NCBI RefSeq assembly: GCF_025465275.1
Contig: NZ_JAODNK010000104.1
Location: 1-64,000, forward strand
DNA: 64,000 nucleotides
Direction of reading: 5' to 3'
Source of the DNA: Nocardia sp.
GTDB lineage: Bacteria; Actinomycetota; Actinomycetes; Mycobacteriales; Mycobacteriaceae
Positions 32,725 to 42,507 of this stretch are shown piece by piece (position 1 is the stretch's first letter; each line of letters begins with the position of its first letter). Made by a program: the position numbers and the translations under genes. Below the pieces are notes generated by a model, which had not been told where the DNA came from, ran no database searches, and saw only the letters and a program-made list of their open reading frames with translations.

Positions 32725-34128
32725 GTGAGTGACCACGGCGAGGGGAGGACTCCGGTGGACCCGAATATGCTGCGCCGCAGTGCGCGACAAGCCCAGCAGG
32801 GGGCGCAATGCGAAGGGCGGCGGATTTCGCAGGGCGGGGTCGATCCTGACTACATCCAGCGATTGGAGCATTTCGCCGGGCTCTCCCATGCGGAGATCTA
32901 TGAATGCGTGCAGGCGATGGATCCGGGAGCCATGCATACGCACGCCGAGGTGTGGGTGGAGATCGCCGACAGCCTGTCGGGAGCGGTGAACGGGCTGTAC
33001 ACCACGGTGCAGGGTGCGCTGGCCGACGGGATGCGGGGGCATACGGCGGCGGCTGCCGACACGGCGGCAAGGGAATTCGTGCAATGGGCACTGGACGTGA
33101 CCGAGATCGCGTACAGCACCGGGCATCGGATTCTGGCGGCCGCGTACGGCGCCGAGGCCGTGCGCAGAACCGTTCCCCCACCGCCGGTTCCCTTGCAGTC
33201 CACCGGGTCCGACCCGATCTCGACCTACGCCGCACTGGTGACCGGCGCTGCCGCACCCGGTGACGCGCACCAGTTCGAGGCGGCCCGCGCGGAGCAGTAT
33301 CAACTCGCTCTCGCGGCGCTCGACGCCAATTACGTACCAACGTATCCGCCTGCGGGATCGGGTGTCCCAGCCTTCGGGTCGAGCGGAACAGCCGCTGTCG
33401 CCGATGCCGGCCCAGTCGCGAGCGTGAGTTCACTGCGGCAGGATTCCACGCGCGTCGGAAATGCCCCGGCACGGATCGGCCAGAATCCCGTTGGCCGTAG
33501 CGGGACGGCCGGCGACGGCGCGCGAAGCCGAGACCGCGCCGCGAACTCCGGCGACTCAGTGGCCTCCGGCGACTCAGTGGCCTCCAGCGGCCCACACCAG
33601 CAGACCGAACAGCGGGGAGATATCCGCACGGACGATTCGAATAACACTGGAGCACAGTCAGTTCAGGAAGCCCAGCCGATTTCGTCGAAGCAGGATTCCC
33701 CAATCCGCGATACCGGCGTGTTCACCAAACCCGCGAACGTCGATGACAGCGAACGCCCCCTGTCCCCACTCACAAACATCGTTCCGAACGGACCAAAGAC
33801 GCTGGGCTACCCCACCGGCTCCCCCGCCTCAGGCGGACCCGGCATCAGCTACCCGGCTCCACTCACCCCCGGAACACCCTCCACACCAACACTTTCCAGC
33901 GCGCTCACGCGACCAGCAGGACCGCCGACACCCGGAATGTCCGGCATGTTCCCACCCGCAGGCCGCAGCGCCTCGGATGCCGACAGCACCCACCGCACCC
34001 CCGAATGGCTGATCCGAAACCGCGAGCAGGAACTCCTCGGCACTCCACCCCCAACCGTGCCCGCCGTCCTCGGAGCCGAGATCCCCGCAGCCCGAACAGA
34101 TCTCATCACCCCGGACGCCACCATATGA
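32725..34128 (+). CDS. PPE/WXG100-like ESX-associated protein
   Basis: A 467-residue protein with a helical N-terminus (about 40-150), where HAEVWVEIADSLSGAVNGLYTTVQGALADGMRGHTAAAADTAAREFVQWA has the look of PPE or EspB-type helical bundles secreted by type VII systems. A long Pro/Ser/Gly-rich disordered region follows, with a conserved-looking end (EWLIRNREQELLG). No PE or WXG partner or ESX machinery is in the window. Starts at GTG. Secretion is inferred. Confidence 0.7.
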   Translation: MSDHGEGRTPVDPNMLRRSARQAQQGAQCEGRRISQGGVDPDYIQRLEHFAGLSHAEIYECVQAMDPGAMHTHAEVWVEIADSLSGAVNGLYTTVQGALADGMRGHTAAAADTAAREFVQWALDVTEIAYSTGHRILAAAYGAEAVRRTVPPPPVPLQSTGSDPISTYAALVTGAAAPGDAHQFEAARAEQYQLALAALDANYVPTYPPAGSGVPAFGSSGTAAVADAGPVASVSSLRQDSTRVGNAPARIGQNPVGRSGTAGDGARSRDRAANSGDSVASGDSVASSGPHQQTEQRGDIRTDDSNNTGAQSVQEAQPISSKQDSPIRDTGVFTKPANVDDSERPLSPLTNIVPNGPKTLGYPTGSPASGGPGISYPAPLTPGTPSTPTLSSALTRPAGPPTPGMSGMFPPAGRSASDADSTHRTPEWLIRNREQELLGTPPPTVPAVLGAEIPAARTDLITPDATI

Positions 34129-34449
34129 GGAGGGATCGAACTCCCCTGAGGTTCATCCGCCTCCGACGCGCCCCGCTGCGACCGCTACCGCGTTCCCCGC
34201 CACCCGCACCGCGAACTGCCCCGGCCGAACACACCAACAGAACCTGTCTGCCGAAGCTGCTTTTACGCATGCGCGGCCGATCACCTTCCCACAGAACGCA
34301 TCTCCTCGCCGACCACTCCGCTGAACGCGAAGGGCACTCCGCACCGCGGACCGGCTCGGCCCGGCTAGTGGCCCACCCATCCCCGCATCCAGACCGACAC
34401 CCTGCCCTGACATTGAGAGCCCGCCGAGAGCTGCTTCATATCAGGCGTG
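34129..34449. other. 321-bp gap without a supported gene
   Basis: Plus- and minus-strand frames cross this part but have no ribosome site and poor composition. I see no clear repeat or terminator. Confidence 0.5.
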
Positions 34450-37446
34450 CTAGCCGCCGAATACTCGCTCCACCACCGTTTTCGCGCGGCGGGTGACGCG
34501 CATGTAGTGGTCGAGGAATTCGCTGCCGTCGTCATTGGGCCAGCCGGCTACGCGGGCTACCGCCGATAGTAGGAGGCCTGGGCCGGGGAGTTGGTCGGCG
34601 GGTTTGCCGCGGACGAGGACCAGGGCGTTTCGGGCTTTGGTGGCGGTGAGCCAGGCGTCGCGGAGGAGTGCCACGTCGGCGGCTTCGATGAGTTCGGCGG
34701 CTTCGATGACATCCAGGGATTCGAGGGTGGAGGTGTTGTGGAGTGCGGGTACCTCGTGGGCGTGCTGGAGTTGCAGGAGTTGCACGGTCCACTCGATGTC
34801 GGCGAGGCCGCCGCGGCCGAGTTTGGTGTGGGTGGCGGGGTTCGCGCCGCGCGGCAGGCGTTCGGCGTCTACGCGCGCCTTGATGCGGCGGATTTCGCGG
34901 ACGCCTTCGGGAGACATGCCGCCGATCGGGTAGCGCACCGGGTCGACGGTGTGCAGGAAGCGCACACCCAACTCCGGATCACCGGCCACCTGGCGGGCCC
35001 GCAGCAGGGCCTGGATCTCCCATGACTGCGCCCACTGCTGGTAGTAGGCGGAATAGGCGGCCAGGGTGCGCACGAGCGCGCCATTACGGCCCTCCGGCCG
35101 CAGTCCGGCATCAACCTGGAGCGGCGGATCGGTGCTGGGTGCGCCCAGCAACCGCTGCACCTGCTCGGCGACGCCGATGGCCCATTTGACGGCGACGGTC
35201 TCGTCCACGCCGGGCCGCGGGTCGCAGACGAACAGCACATCGGCGTCGGAGCCGTAGCCCAGTTCCTTACCGCCCAGCCGGCCCATGCCGATGACCGCGA
35301 AGTCGGCGGGCTGCGGTCCGCTGGCCCGAATCACCGCCTGCAGTGCGGCTTCCAGGGTCGCGATCCAGACCGAGGACAGCGCCTTGCACACCTGCTGCAC
35401 ATCCAGCATGCCGAGCACATCCGCGGAGGCGACGCGGGCCAGTTCGTGCCTGCGCAGCGAGCGCGCGGTAGCCACCGCACGCCGAGGATCGTCGTAACGA
35501 CTTGCGCCCGAAAGGATTCCGCGCGCGACGTCACCGACATCGGGGGCCAGCAGCAGCGGGCCGTTCGGTCCGTCGGCGTACATGCGAATGGTTTCGGGAG
35601 CATTGATGAGCAGGTCCGGCAGGTACGCCGAGGAGCCGAGCACGATCATCAAACGCTGTGCGATGGCCCCTTCATCACGGAGCTCACGCAGGAACCAGAT
35701 CTCATTGTCCAGGCCCTCGGACACCCGCCGGTAGGCGAGCAGCCCGGCATCGGGATTCGGTGTCTCGCCGAGCCATTCGAGCAGAGTCGGCAGCAGCAGC
35801 GCCTGAATCCGGCCCTTGCGCCCGACCTCACCGGTAAGCGCCTTCAGATGCCCCAGCGCATTCTCCGGCGCGGCATAACCCAGCGCCGCCAACTGCCGCA
35901 CGGCTGCTTCCGGACTCAGCCGCAACGAGTCGGCATCCAGGCGCGCCACCGATTCCAGCAGCGGACGGTAGAAGAGCTTGGCGTGCAACCGCCGCACCCG
36001 CACCGCATTGCGCCGGATCTCGCTACTGAGCACACCGACCGCATCCTGCCGGCCGTCGGGGCGCATATGCGCGGCCCGCGCCAGCCAGCGCATGCCCTCC
36101 TCGTCATCGGGGGCGGGCAGGGTGTGCGTGCGCTTGAGCCGCTGCAGCTGCAGACGGTGTTCGAGCAGGCGCAGGAATTCGTAGGAGGCGGTCAGGTTGG
36201 CGGCATCGTCACGGCCGATATAACCGCGCGCCGCCAGCGCCCCCAGCGATTCGACGGTGCCCTGCGTATGCAGCGCCTCATCTGCCTTACCGTGTACCAA
36301 TTGCAGCAGTTGCACCGCGAATTCGACGTCGCGCAGGCTGCCGTGCCCGAGTTTGAGTTCCCGCTCCCGCATATCGGCGGGCACCAGATCTTCGACACGA
36401 CGGCGCATGGCCTGCACATCGGCGACGAAATCGGTGCGCTCGGACGCCGCCCACACCATCGGCATGAGCGCGGCCTGATACTGCCGCCCCAATTCCAGAT
36501 CGCCTGTGGCGGGCCGCATTTTGAGCAGCGCCTGGAATTCCCAGGTGCGCGCCCAGCGCTTGTAATAGGCAATATGCGATTCGAGGGTGCGCACCAGCGC
36601 CCCCGCCTTGCCCTCGGGGCGCAGTCCGGCATCAACCTCGAAGAAGGCGGCCCCGCCCACACTCATCGTTTCGGCGGCCAGGCGCGTGGCAGTGGTGTCG
36701 GCGGGTTCGGCGACGAAGATGACATCCACGTCGGAGACGTAATTCAGTTCCCGCGCACCGCATTTGCCCATGGCGATGACGGCCAGCCGCACCGGCACCT
36801 CGCGGTCGACGCACACCCGCGCCACCGCCACCGAGAGCGCGGCGGTCAGTGCGGCATCGGCGAGATCGGTGAGATGCCACCCCACCTGCTGGTACGGCAG
36901 TACCGGTTCGTTCTCGACGGTGGCAGCCAGATCGATGGCGGCCAGCAGCATGAGTTCATCGCGATACCGCTTGCGCAGCAACGCGACTGCCTCCGGACCC
37001 GCGATAGCGGCACGAAACAGCATGGGCCCGTTATCGGGCCCTGTCTCCGGTTGCGCCTGCACGGCGTCGAGGAGGGAACTGAGCACCTCTTCGCGCGAGG
37101 GCAGCTCGGGCCGGCGCAGCAGTCGCCAGGCGACCGGATCTGCCACCAGGTGATCGCCGAACGCACTGGACGATCCGATCAGTGCGAACAGCCTGCCGCG
37201 CAGCGCGGTCTCCGCCCGCAATGCGGAATCCAGCTCGCCCCAATCGCTTCCGAGCTGCTCCCGCAAACGCGTGAGCGTCAGCAGCGCCAGATCGGCGTCG
37301 GGTGAGCGCGACAGCGCCCACAGCAGTGGAACACTCTCGACGTTGTCCCACGCCAACTCTCGAAGCGAGTCGGCGGCCGACGGCTCGAGCAAACCGAGCC
37401 GTCCGACACCTGGGACAGCGGAACGGGCAGTCGGTGGCCGGACCAT
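34450..37446 (-). CDS. glnE: Bifunctional glutamine synthetase adenylyltransferase/deadenylase
   Basis: Adds AMP to, and removes it from, GlnA (Tyr406 of the glnA product in this window) to tune glutamine synthesis. 998 residues, close to the 994 of M. tuberculosis GlnE. Two nucleotidyltransferase modules are visible: the N-terminal adenylyl-removase half with GKCGARELNYVSDVDVIF (about 227-244) and the C-terminal adenylyltransferase half with GRLGGKELGYGSDADVLF (about 722-739), each with the G...S..D.D signature. It lies downstream of glnA2 in the same direction, separated by a large inverted repeat. Both active sites look intact. Confidence 0.95.
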   Translation of the reverse strand: MVRPPTARSAVPGVGRLGLLEPSAADSLRELAWDNVESVPLLWALSRSPDADLALLTLTRLREQLGSDWGELDSALRAETALRGRLFALIGSSSAFGDHLVADPVAWRLLRRPELPSREEVLSSLLDAVQAQPETGPDNGPMLFRAAIAGPEAVALLRKRYRDELMLLAAIDLAATVENEPVLPYQQVGWHLTDLADAALTAALSVAVARVCVDREVPVRLAVIAMGKCGARELNYVSDVDVIFVAEPADTTATRLAAETMSVGGAAFFEVDAGLRPEGKAGALVRTLESHIAYYKRWARTWEFQALLKMRPATGDLELGRQYQAALMPMVWAASERTDFVADVQAMRRRVEDLVPADMRERELKLGHGSLRDVEFAVQLLQLVHGKADEALHTQGTVESLGALAARGYIGRDDAANLTASYEFLRLLEHRLQLQRLKRTHTLPAPDDEEGMRWLARAAHMRPDGRQDAVGVLSSEIRRNAVRVRRLHAKLFYRPLLESVARLDADSLRLSPEAAVRQLAALGYAAPENALGHLKALTGEVGRKGRIQALLLPTLLEWLGETPNPDAGLLAYRRVSEGLDNEIWFLRELRDEGAIAQRLMIVLGSSAYLPDLLINAPETIRMYADGPNGPLLLAPDVGDVARGILSGASRYDDPRRAVATARSLRRHELARVASADVLGMLDVQQVCKALSSVWIATLEAALQAVIRASGPQPADFAVIGMGRLGGKELGYGSDADVLFVCDPRPGVDETVAVKWAIGVAEQVQRLLGAPSTDPPLQVDAGLRPEGRNGALVRTLAAYSAYYQQWAQSWEIQALLRARQVAGDPELGVRFLHTVDPVRYPIGGMSPEGVREIRRIKARVDAERLPRGANPATHTKLGRGGLADIEWTVQLLQLQHAHEVPALHNTSTLESLDVIEAAELIEAADVALLRDAWLTATKARNALVLVRGKPADQLPGPGLLLSAVARVAGWPNDDGSEFLDHYMRVTRRAKTVVERVFGG

Positions 37447-37481
37447 ACTGAGTATTTTGCCCTACGCTGCGCTCCGGGCGG

Positions 37482-37573
37482 GGTCGCGGCCCCTGGTCCC
37501 GGTTCTTCCCTCCCTCCGCTCCTCCGCTTCGCTCCCCCGCTCCACTCAGTCCAGAACCGGGACGGCCGCGACC
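37482..37573. repeat. Large inverted repeat between glnA2 and glnE
   Basis: GGTCGCGGCC (37482-37491) and GTCCCGGTTCT (37496-37506) pair with AGAACCGGGAC (37553-37563) and GGCCGCGACC (37564-37573), leaving only a four-base bulge. The 46-base loop is pyrimidine-rich on the plus strand. It may attenuate transcription into glnE or stabilise mRNA ends. Confidence 0.65.
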
Positions 37574-37617
37574 TTGGGGTGAGTGGAGCTGCAGGGTGAG
37601 TGAGGGGGAGGCGGAAA

Positions 37618-38958
37618 CTACAAGCCCAGGTATTCCTTCAGCTCGTAAGGGGTGACCTGGTTGCGGTAGCCCGCCCATTCGCGGCGCTTGTTGCGCAGGA
37701 AGAAGTCGAAGACGTGCTCGCCGAGGGTTTCGGCGACCAGTTCGGACTTCTCCATGTTCTTGAGCGCCTCGTCGAGGCTGGCCGGCAGCTCGCGGAAGCC
37801 CATGGCGCGACGCTCGGCGGCGGTCAGCGACCACACGTCGTCCTCCGCCTCCGGAGGCAGCGTGTAGCCCTTCTCGATGCCGCGCAGGCCGGCGGCCAGG
37901 ATCACCGCGAAGGCCAGGTACGGGTTGCAGGCGCTGTCAGGGCTGCGGACCTCGACACGACGCGAGGACGACTTGTTCGGCGTGTACATCGGAACGCGAA
38001 CCAGCGCGGACCGATTCGACCGGCCCCACGAGGCGGCGGTCGGGGCCTCGCCACCGTGGATGAGGCGCTTGTAGGAGTTCACCCACTGGTTGGTCACCGC
38101 GCTGATCTCGTGCGCATGCTCGAGAATGCCCGCGATGAACGCCCGCGCGGTCTCCGACAGGTTGATCGGGTCATCGGGATCGTGGAAGGCGTTCTGCTCG
38201 CCCTCGAACAGGCTCATATGCGTGTGCATGGCCGAGCCCGGGTGCTCGGCGAAGGGCTTGGGCATGAAGGTGGCGCGCACGCCCTCGTCGATGGCCACTT
38301 CCTTGATCAGGTAGCGGAAGGTCATCACATTGTCGGCCATGGACAGCGCATCCGCGTACCGCAGGTCGATCTCCTGCTGGCCGGGCGCGCCCTCGTGATG
38401 GCTGAACTCGACGGAGATGCCCATCGACTCCAGCGCGTCGATGGCGTGCCTGCGGAAGTTCGGCGCCTCGTCGTGCACGGTCTGGTCGAAGAAGCCACCC
38501 TGATCGACCGGCGTCGGCATAGAGCCGTCGATCGGGCCGTTCTTGAGCAGAAAGAATTCGATCTCCGGGTGCACATAGCAGCTGAAGCCCAGGTCAGCAG
38601 CCTTGTTCAGCTGCCGGCGCAGCACGTGCCGCGGATCCGCCCAGGACGGCGAACCGTCCGGCATGGCGATATCGCAGAACATGCGCGCGGAATGCTGATG
38701 CCCCTTGGAGGTGGACCACGGCAAAATCTGGAAGGTCGACGGGTCCGGTCGTGCCACCATGTCCGCCTCGGAGACCCGGGCAAACCCCTCGATGGCCGAA
38801 CCGTCGAAGCCGATGCCCTCCTCGAAGGCTCCCTCGAGCTCGGCGGGCGCAATGGCTACCGACTTGAGATAGCCCAGGACATCGGTGAACCAGAGGCGCA
38901 CGAAACGAATATCGCGCTCTTCGAGCGTGCGGAGGACGAATTCCTTCTGACGGTCCAT
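37618..38958 (-). CDS. glnA2: Type I glutamine synthetase GlnA2
   Basis: 446 residues, the same length as M. tuberculosis GlnA2. PEIEFFLLK, EFSHHEGAPGQQEIDLRY, HTHMSLF and NRSALVRVP are the GS metal, glutamate and ATP regions. The segment aligned with the GlnA1 adenylylation loop reads VWSLTAAERRAMGF and has no target tyrosine, so it is the non-adenylylated form. Proposed roles in actinomycetes include D-glutamine or polyamine use. The ATG at 38958 is preferred to one six codons earlier, matching the known length. Confidence 0.95.
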   Translation of the reverse strand: MDRQKEFVLRTLEERDIRFVRLWFTDVLGYLKSVAIAPAELEGAFEEGIGFDGSAIEGFARVSEADMVARPDPSTFQILPWSTSKGHQHSARMFCDIAMPDGSPSWADPRHVLRRQLNKAADLGFSCYVHPEIEFFLLKNGPIDGSMPTPVDQGGFFDQTVHDEAPNFRRHAIDALESMGISVEFSHHEGAPGQQEIDLRYADALSMADNVMTFRYLIKEVAIDEGVRATFMPKPFAEHPGSAMHTHMSLFEGEQNAFHDPDDPINLSETARAFIAGILEHAHEISAVTNQWVNSYKRLIHGGEAPTAASWGRSNRSALVRVPMYTPNKSSSRRVEVRSPDSACNPYLAFAVILAAGLRGIEKGYTLPPEAEDDVWSLTAAERRAMGFRELPASLDEALKNMEKSELVAETLGEHVFDFFLRNKRREWAGYRNQVTPYELKEYLGL

Positions 38959-39072
38959 GACCGCGAGCGTAAGCACCCGGAGTTAAATCCGTGTTACATG
39001 GATGACTCCAACTCTCGGCGACTCTCAGGGGCCGCGTCCCCGAACCCCCCGATGACTCCCGGGGGCTCGGCC

Positions 39073-39171
39073 CGCGAACCCCCGGAAACCGCCCGAAAAC
39101 TCCCTCGCGAACCCCGGAAACAGCCCCCAGACTCCACTCGCGAACTTCCGAAAACTACCCCCGAGCCCTCG
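39073..39171. repeat. Three degenerate 33-bp tandem repeats
   Basis: Units start with CGCGAA at 39073, 39106 and 39139, each followed by C-rich and GGAAAC/GAAAAC segments. They lie between caeA and glnA2 in a stretch without a gene. Confidence 0.5.
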
Positions 39172-39237
39172 GCGAGCCGATGATTCCGGCTGCCGGGTTC
39201 ACTCGGGGGACCTCGCTTCGAGTCTTCGAAAAGCTGC

Positions 39238-40758
39238 TCAGCAGGTGAGGCCCTGGGCGGGCACCGTCAAGTTCACGAGGTAGGCGATTACCGGGTCGTC
39301 GACGCACTGCACGCCGGACAGGGACACCGTGTGGCGTGTGCCCTTGTAGGTGATGAGCGCCGAGCCCAGCTGATCGGCCAGATTCACACCGGCCTGATAC
39401 GGCGTGGCCGGATCCTCGGTGGTGGAGATCACCACGGTCTTGGGCAGGTTGGGGATCGAAAGCTTGTGCGGGCTACTGGTACTGGGCACCGGCCAGATGG
39501 CGCACAGCTCCAGCGGGGCCGCATTGCTGCCGCGCCCGTCGTCCAGGAACGGGGCGACGCGGCGGTAGTCGGCATCCTGCTGCGCGGCGACAGCACGGTC
39601 GGTGATCGGCGGATCATCCACGCAGCGAATGGCATTGAAGGCATCGGAGCTGTTGTCGTAGCTGCCGTCGTCGTGCCGGCCGTCGTACATATCGGCCAGG
39701 GCCAGCAGCGTGTCGCCGTGCCCGGCGGCCAATTCGCGCAGGCCCTTGGTCAGCGCGCCCCAGAGCCGGTTGGAGTACAGCGTCTGCTGCACGCCGGTGA
39801 TGGCATCGCCGTAGTGCAGGCCGCGCGGGTCGTCGGTGGGAACGGGCTTGTCCCACAACGGACTCACCAGCGCCCGGAAGCGGGCCGTGGATTGCGCCGG
39901 GTCATTGCCGAGCGGGCAGTCCGCCTTGGACGCGCAGTCGGCGGAATAGGAGTCGAAGGCCTTCTGGAAGCTGGCGGCCTGGGCCACCGATTCCTTCACC
40001 GGATCCTGCTGCGGGTCCAACGCACCGTCGAGCACCAGAGCGCGCACGTGGTCCGGGAACTTCTCGGCGTAGGCGTAACCGAGGCGGGTGCCGTACGAGT
40101 AACCGAGGTAGGTCAGCTTGGCATCACCGAGCGCCGCCCGGATGACGTCCATGTCCTGCACGACCTCCCGGGTACCGACGTGCGCGAGGAAATCCTTGCC
40201 GGTGCGCTGCACGCACTTGTCGGCGAACTGCTTGTTCTCCGTCTCCGCGCCCGCGATACCCGCGGGCGAATTGTCCCGGTTCGGTTCGGCGCGCTGGGCA
40301 TCGTCCTCAGCGGCGGTCATGCATTTGATGGACGGCTGCGAAGCGCCGATGCCCCGCGGATCGAAGCCGATGCGGTCGAAGCTGTCGGCCAGCGCGGTCG
40401 TGTCGGCAATATTCACGATCGACATACCGGGCACACCCGGGCCGCCCGGATTGAACATCAGCGAACCGATCTTCTTGCCGGTGGCCTTGATTCGCGAGAC
40501 CGCGATCTTGGCGGTGCCGCCGTCCGGATTGGCGTAGTCGACGGGCACGGTGACGCGGGTGCACTCCGCGTTCTTCGGCATGTCCTCGTCCCCGAACTCC
40601 GCACAGCTCCCCCACTGCACCGCCTGGTTGTAGTACTGCCCCATGCCCGCCGGGGCCGTCGCCACCGGCTTCCCGTCAACCACCGTGGAACACGCGGTCG
40701 CAGTCATTGCCAAAGCCGTCGCTATCAGCACGACCCGCCCGGTTCGCTTCAACGCCAT
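39238..40758 (-). CDS. caeA: Lipoprotein alpha/beta hydrolase (CaeA/Hip1-like protease)
   Basis: A cell-envelope serine hydrolase orthologous by position and sequence to M. tuberculosis Rv2224c (Hip1/CaeA). 506 residues: lipoprotein signal with lipobox TATAC (Cys23), MFNPGGPGVPG oxyanion loop, nucleophile Ser221 in LGYSYGTRLG, Asp in STTEDPATPYQAG and His in GTRHTVSL. Several cysteines (CAEFGD, CTRV, DCASKADC, RCVDDPP) suit disulfides outside the membrane. Mycobacteria have two tandem copies here; this window has one. The ATG at 40758 opens the signal peptide and is preferred over a longer frame. Confidence 0.92.
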   Translation of the reverse strand: MALKRTGRVVLIATALAMTATACSTVVDGKPVATAPAGMGQYYNQAVQWGSCAEFGDEDMPKNAECTRVTVPVDYANPDGGTAKIAVSRIKATGKKIGSLMFNPGGPGVPGMSIVNIADTTALADSFDRIGFDPRGIGASQPSIKCMTAAEDDAQRAEPNRDNSPAGIAGAETENKQFADKCVQRTGKDFLAHVGTREVVQDMDVIRAALGDAKLTYLGYSYGTRLGYAYAEKFPDHVRALVLDGALDPQQDPVKESVAQAASFQKAFDSYSADCASKADCPLGNDPAQSTARFRALVSPLWDKPVPTDDPRGLHYGDAITGVQQTLYSNRLWGALTKGLRELAAGHGDTLLALADMYDGRHDDGSYDNSSDAFNAIRCVDDPPITDRAVAAQQDADYRRVAPFLDDGRGSNAAPLELCAIWPVPSTSSPHKLSIPNLPKTVVISTTEDPATPYQAGVNLADQLGSALITYKGTRHTVSLSGVQCVDDPVIAYLVNLTVPAQGLTC

Positions 40759-41004
40759 GCCCCGATCGTGCCATCTCGCTTTACGCACCTTCGCATTCCC
40801 TTCGGTCACCACGGCGTCTTCGAATACATCGCGCTCGTCGGCCACACCCGCAACACGGGGCACGCACCGCTAGGAGTTCGGAGCGAAGGCCGTTCGCGAG
40901 TGTGAGGAATTGCATCGAGGCGAGAGGCGCGCGCGGTGGCAAACTTAGACCGTCAGCAAAGCCCGGGGACCCGCAAGGGCCTCGAGGAAACGACGAAAGG
41001 GACG

Positions 41005-41865
41005 ATGATGTCCGTATCAGATGCGGAAACACCCGCTTACGGCTCAGCACCTGCACCGCATACCCCCGCCAAGCGGAAGACGCGAGTGCCGCACCTGCAG
41101 GAGCTGAAGGCATCCGGCGAGCGCTGGTCCATGCTCACCGCCTACGACTACTCCACCGCGCGGCTGTTCGAAGAGGCCGGAATTCCGGTGCTGCTGGTCG
41201 GCGATTCGGCCGCCAATGTGGTGTACGGCTACGACACCACGGTGGCCATCTCCATCGATGAATTGATTCCGCTGGTGCGCGGCGTGGTGCGCGGCGCGCC
41301 GCACGCCCTCGTGGTGGCGGATCTACCGTTCGGCAGCTACGAGTCCTCACCCGAGCAGGCGCTGGCCACGGCCGTCCGCTTCATGAAGGAGGGCGGCGCG
41401 CACGCGGTGAAACTGGAGGGTGGCGAGCGCATGGCCGCCACCATTGCCAAGATCACCGCCGCTGGCATCCCGGTGATGGCACATATCGGCTTCACTCCGC
41501 AGAGTGTCAATACTCTCGGCGGGTTCCGCGTACAGGGGCGTGGTGACAGCGCCGAGCAGCTTGTCGCCGACGCCATCTCGGTCCAGGAGGCCGGGGCCTT
41601 CTCGGTCGTCATGGAGATGGTGCCCGCGGATCTGGCCGGGCAGGTCACCCGCAAGCTGACCATTCCGACGGTCGGCATCGGCGCCGGCGCGGAATGCGAT
41701 GCGCAGGTGCTGGTGTGGCAGGACATGGTCGGGTACACCAGCGGTAAGACGGCCAAGTTCGTCAAGCAGTTCGGCAATGTGGGTGGCGAATTGCGCAGCG
41801 CCGCAGCCACTTATGCGGACGAGGTACGGCGCGGGGTCTTCCCCGGCCCGGAGCACAGCTACTGA
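41005..41865 (+). CDS. panB: 3-methyl-2-oxobutanoate hydroxymethyltransferase
   Basis: First step of pantothenate synthesis, adding a hydroxymethyl group from methylene-THF to ketoisovalerate. 286 residues, with MLTAYDYSTARLFEEAGIPVLLVGDSAANVVYGYDTT (metal Asp), FGSYE, HAVKLEGG, VMAHIGFTPQSVN and the catalytic Glu in VMEMVP. A slightly disordered 30-residue N-terminus precedes the barrel. The ATG has GAAAGGG upstream; the next codon is also ATG. The neighbourhood order matches M. tuberculosis, where panB follows the Hip1 gene divergently. Confidence 0.95.
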   Translation: MMSVSDAETPAYGSAPAPHTPAKRKTRVPHLQELKASGERWSMLTAYDYSTARLFEEAGIPVLLVGDSAANVVYGYDTTVAISIDELIPLVRGVVRGAPHALVVADLPFGSYESSPEQALATAVRFMKEGGAHAVKLEGGERMAATIAKITAAGIPVMAHIGFTPQSVNTLGGFRVQGRGDSAEQLVADAISVQEAGAFSVVMEMVPADLAGQVTRKLTIPTVGIGAGAECDAQVLVWQDMVGYTSGKTAKFVKQFGNVGGELRSAAATYADEVRRGVFPGPEHSY

Positions 41866-41881
41866 TCGGCGCCATGAGGTT

Positions 41882-41907
41882 CGTCCCCGTGAACCACAAC
41901 GGGGACG
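41882..41907 (+). terminator. Hairpin after panB
   Basis: CGTCCCCGT (41882-41890) pairs with ACGGGGACG (41899-41907) around an 8-base loop, 16 bases after the panB stop. No long T run follows, as is common in this group. Confidence 0.65.
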
Positions 41908-42030
41908 TTCCACAATCCGGTCGATAGCCGATCGCTATCGTCCCGGATTTCCCTACGGTCTTCACAGACCACCATCACAGTTTGGTGGCAGACTCGGAAA
42001 CAACGAGCTCGAACGACCAAAGGGAACTTC

Positions 42031-42507
42031 ATGTCGCATCGCCGCCTGACCAGCACTCGCCTAGTTCGGCGCGCGCCGCTTTTCGTGACCACGGCGGCGG
42101 TCCTCGCATTGACCGCCGCCTGTGGTGGCAGCACGACCAGCGGATCGTCGCAGCCGCAGGGATCGTCCGCACCGCTCACCACCAAGTCGGGCACGCCCAC
42201 CACGACCAGTGGCAGCGCATCCACGCAGGGGGAGCAGCTCACCGTCTCCGATGATGCGGCAAAGCAGCTGTGCGACATGCTGCGTCCGCAGTTGTCGGAC
42301 TGGCGGGTGCAGGGGCCGACGCTGGGCAAGATCTCGCTCAATGCGTCCGTGCACGAGTGGGCGCTGCGTAACGGCGGCATCAACCTCAAGGTGCTCGGCG
42401 ACAAGGAAGTCCTCGACCGGGTCACCACCAAGAGCTGCTCCGACGTTCGCGATCAGGCGATCTCGGCGCTGGAGATCCCGAATCTGGCTGCGGGGCTGGT
42501 GGGCTGA
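42031..42507 (+). CDS. Small lipoprotein
   Basis: 158 residues with a lipoprotein signal (TTAAVLALTAACGG, lipid Cys near 32), a Ser/Thr/Gly linker (about 33-70) and a globular part (LTVSDDAAKQLCDMLRPQLSDWRVQG ... TKSCSDVRDQAISALEIPNLAAGLVG) with two cysteines. It is the first gene of a tight operon with pip and the CHAD protein; its stop shares a base with the next ATG (TGATG). Function not recognised. Confidence 0.8.
   Translation: MSHRRLTSTRLVRRAPLFVTTAAVLALTAACGGSTTSGSSQPQGSSAPLTTKSGTPTTTSGSASTQGEQLTVSDDAAKQLCDMLRPQLSDWRVQGPTLGKISLNASVHEWALRNGGINLKVLGDKEVLDRVTTKSCSDVRDQAISALEIPNLAAGLVG

Noticed and set aside
38982..38997. Second GlnR box upstream of glnA2
   Set aside because: On the minus strand GTAAC is followed after six bases by TTAAC, not GAAAC, and no further half-sites follow. 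Too weak to call.
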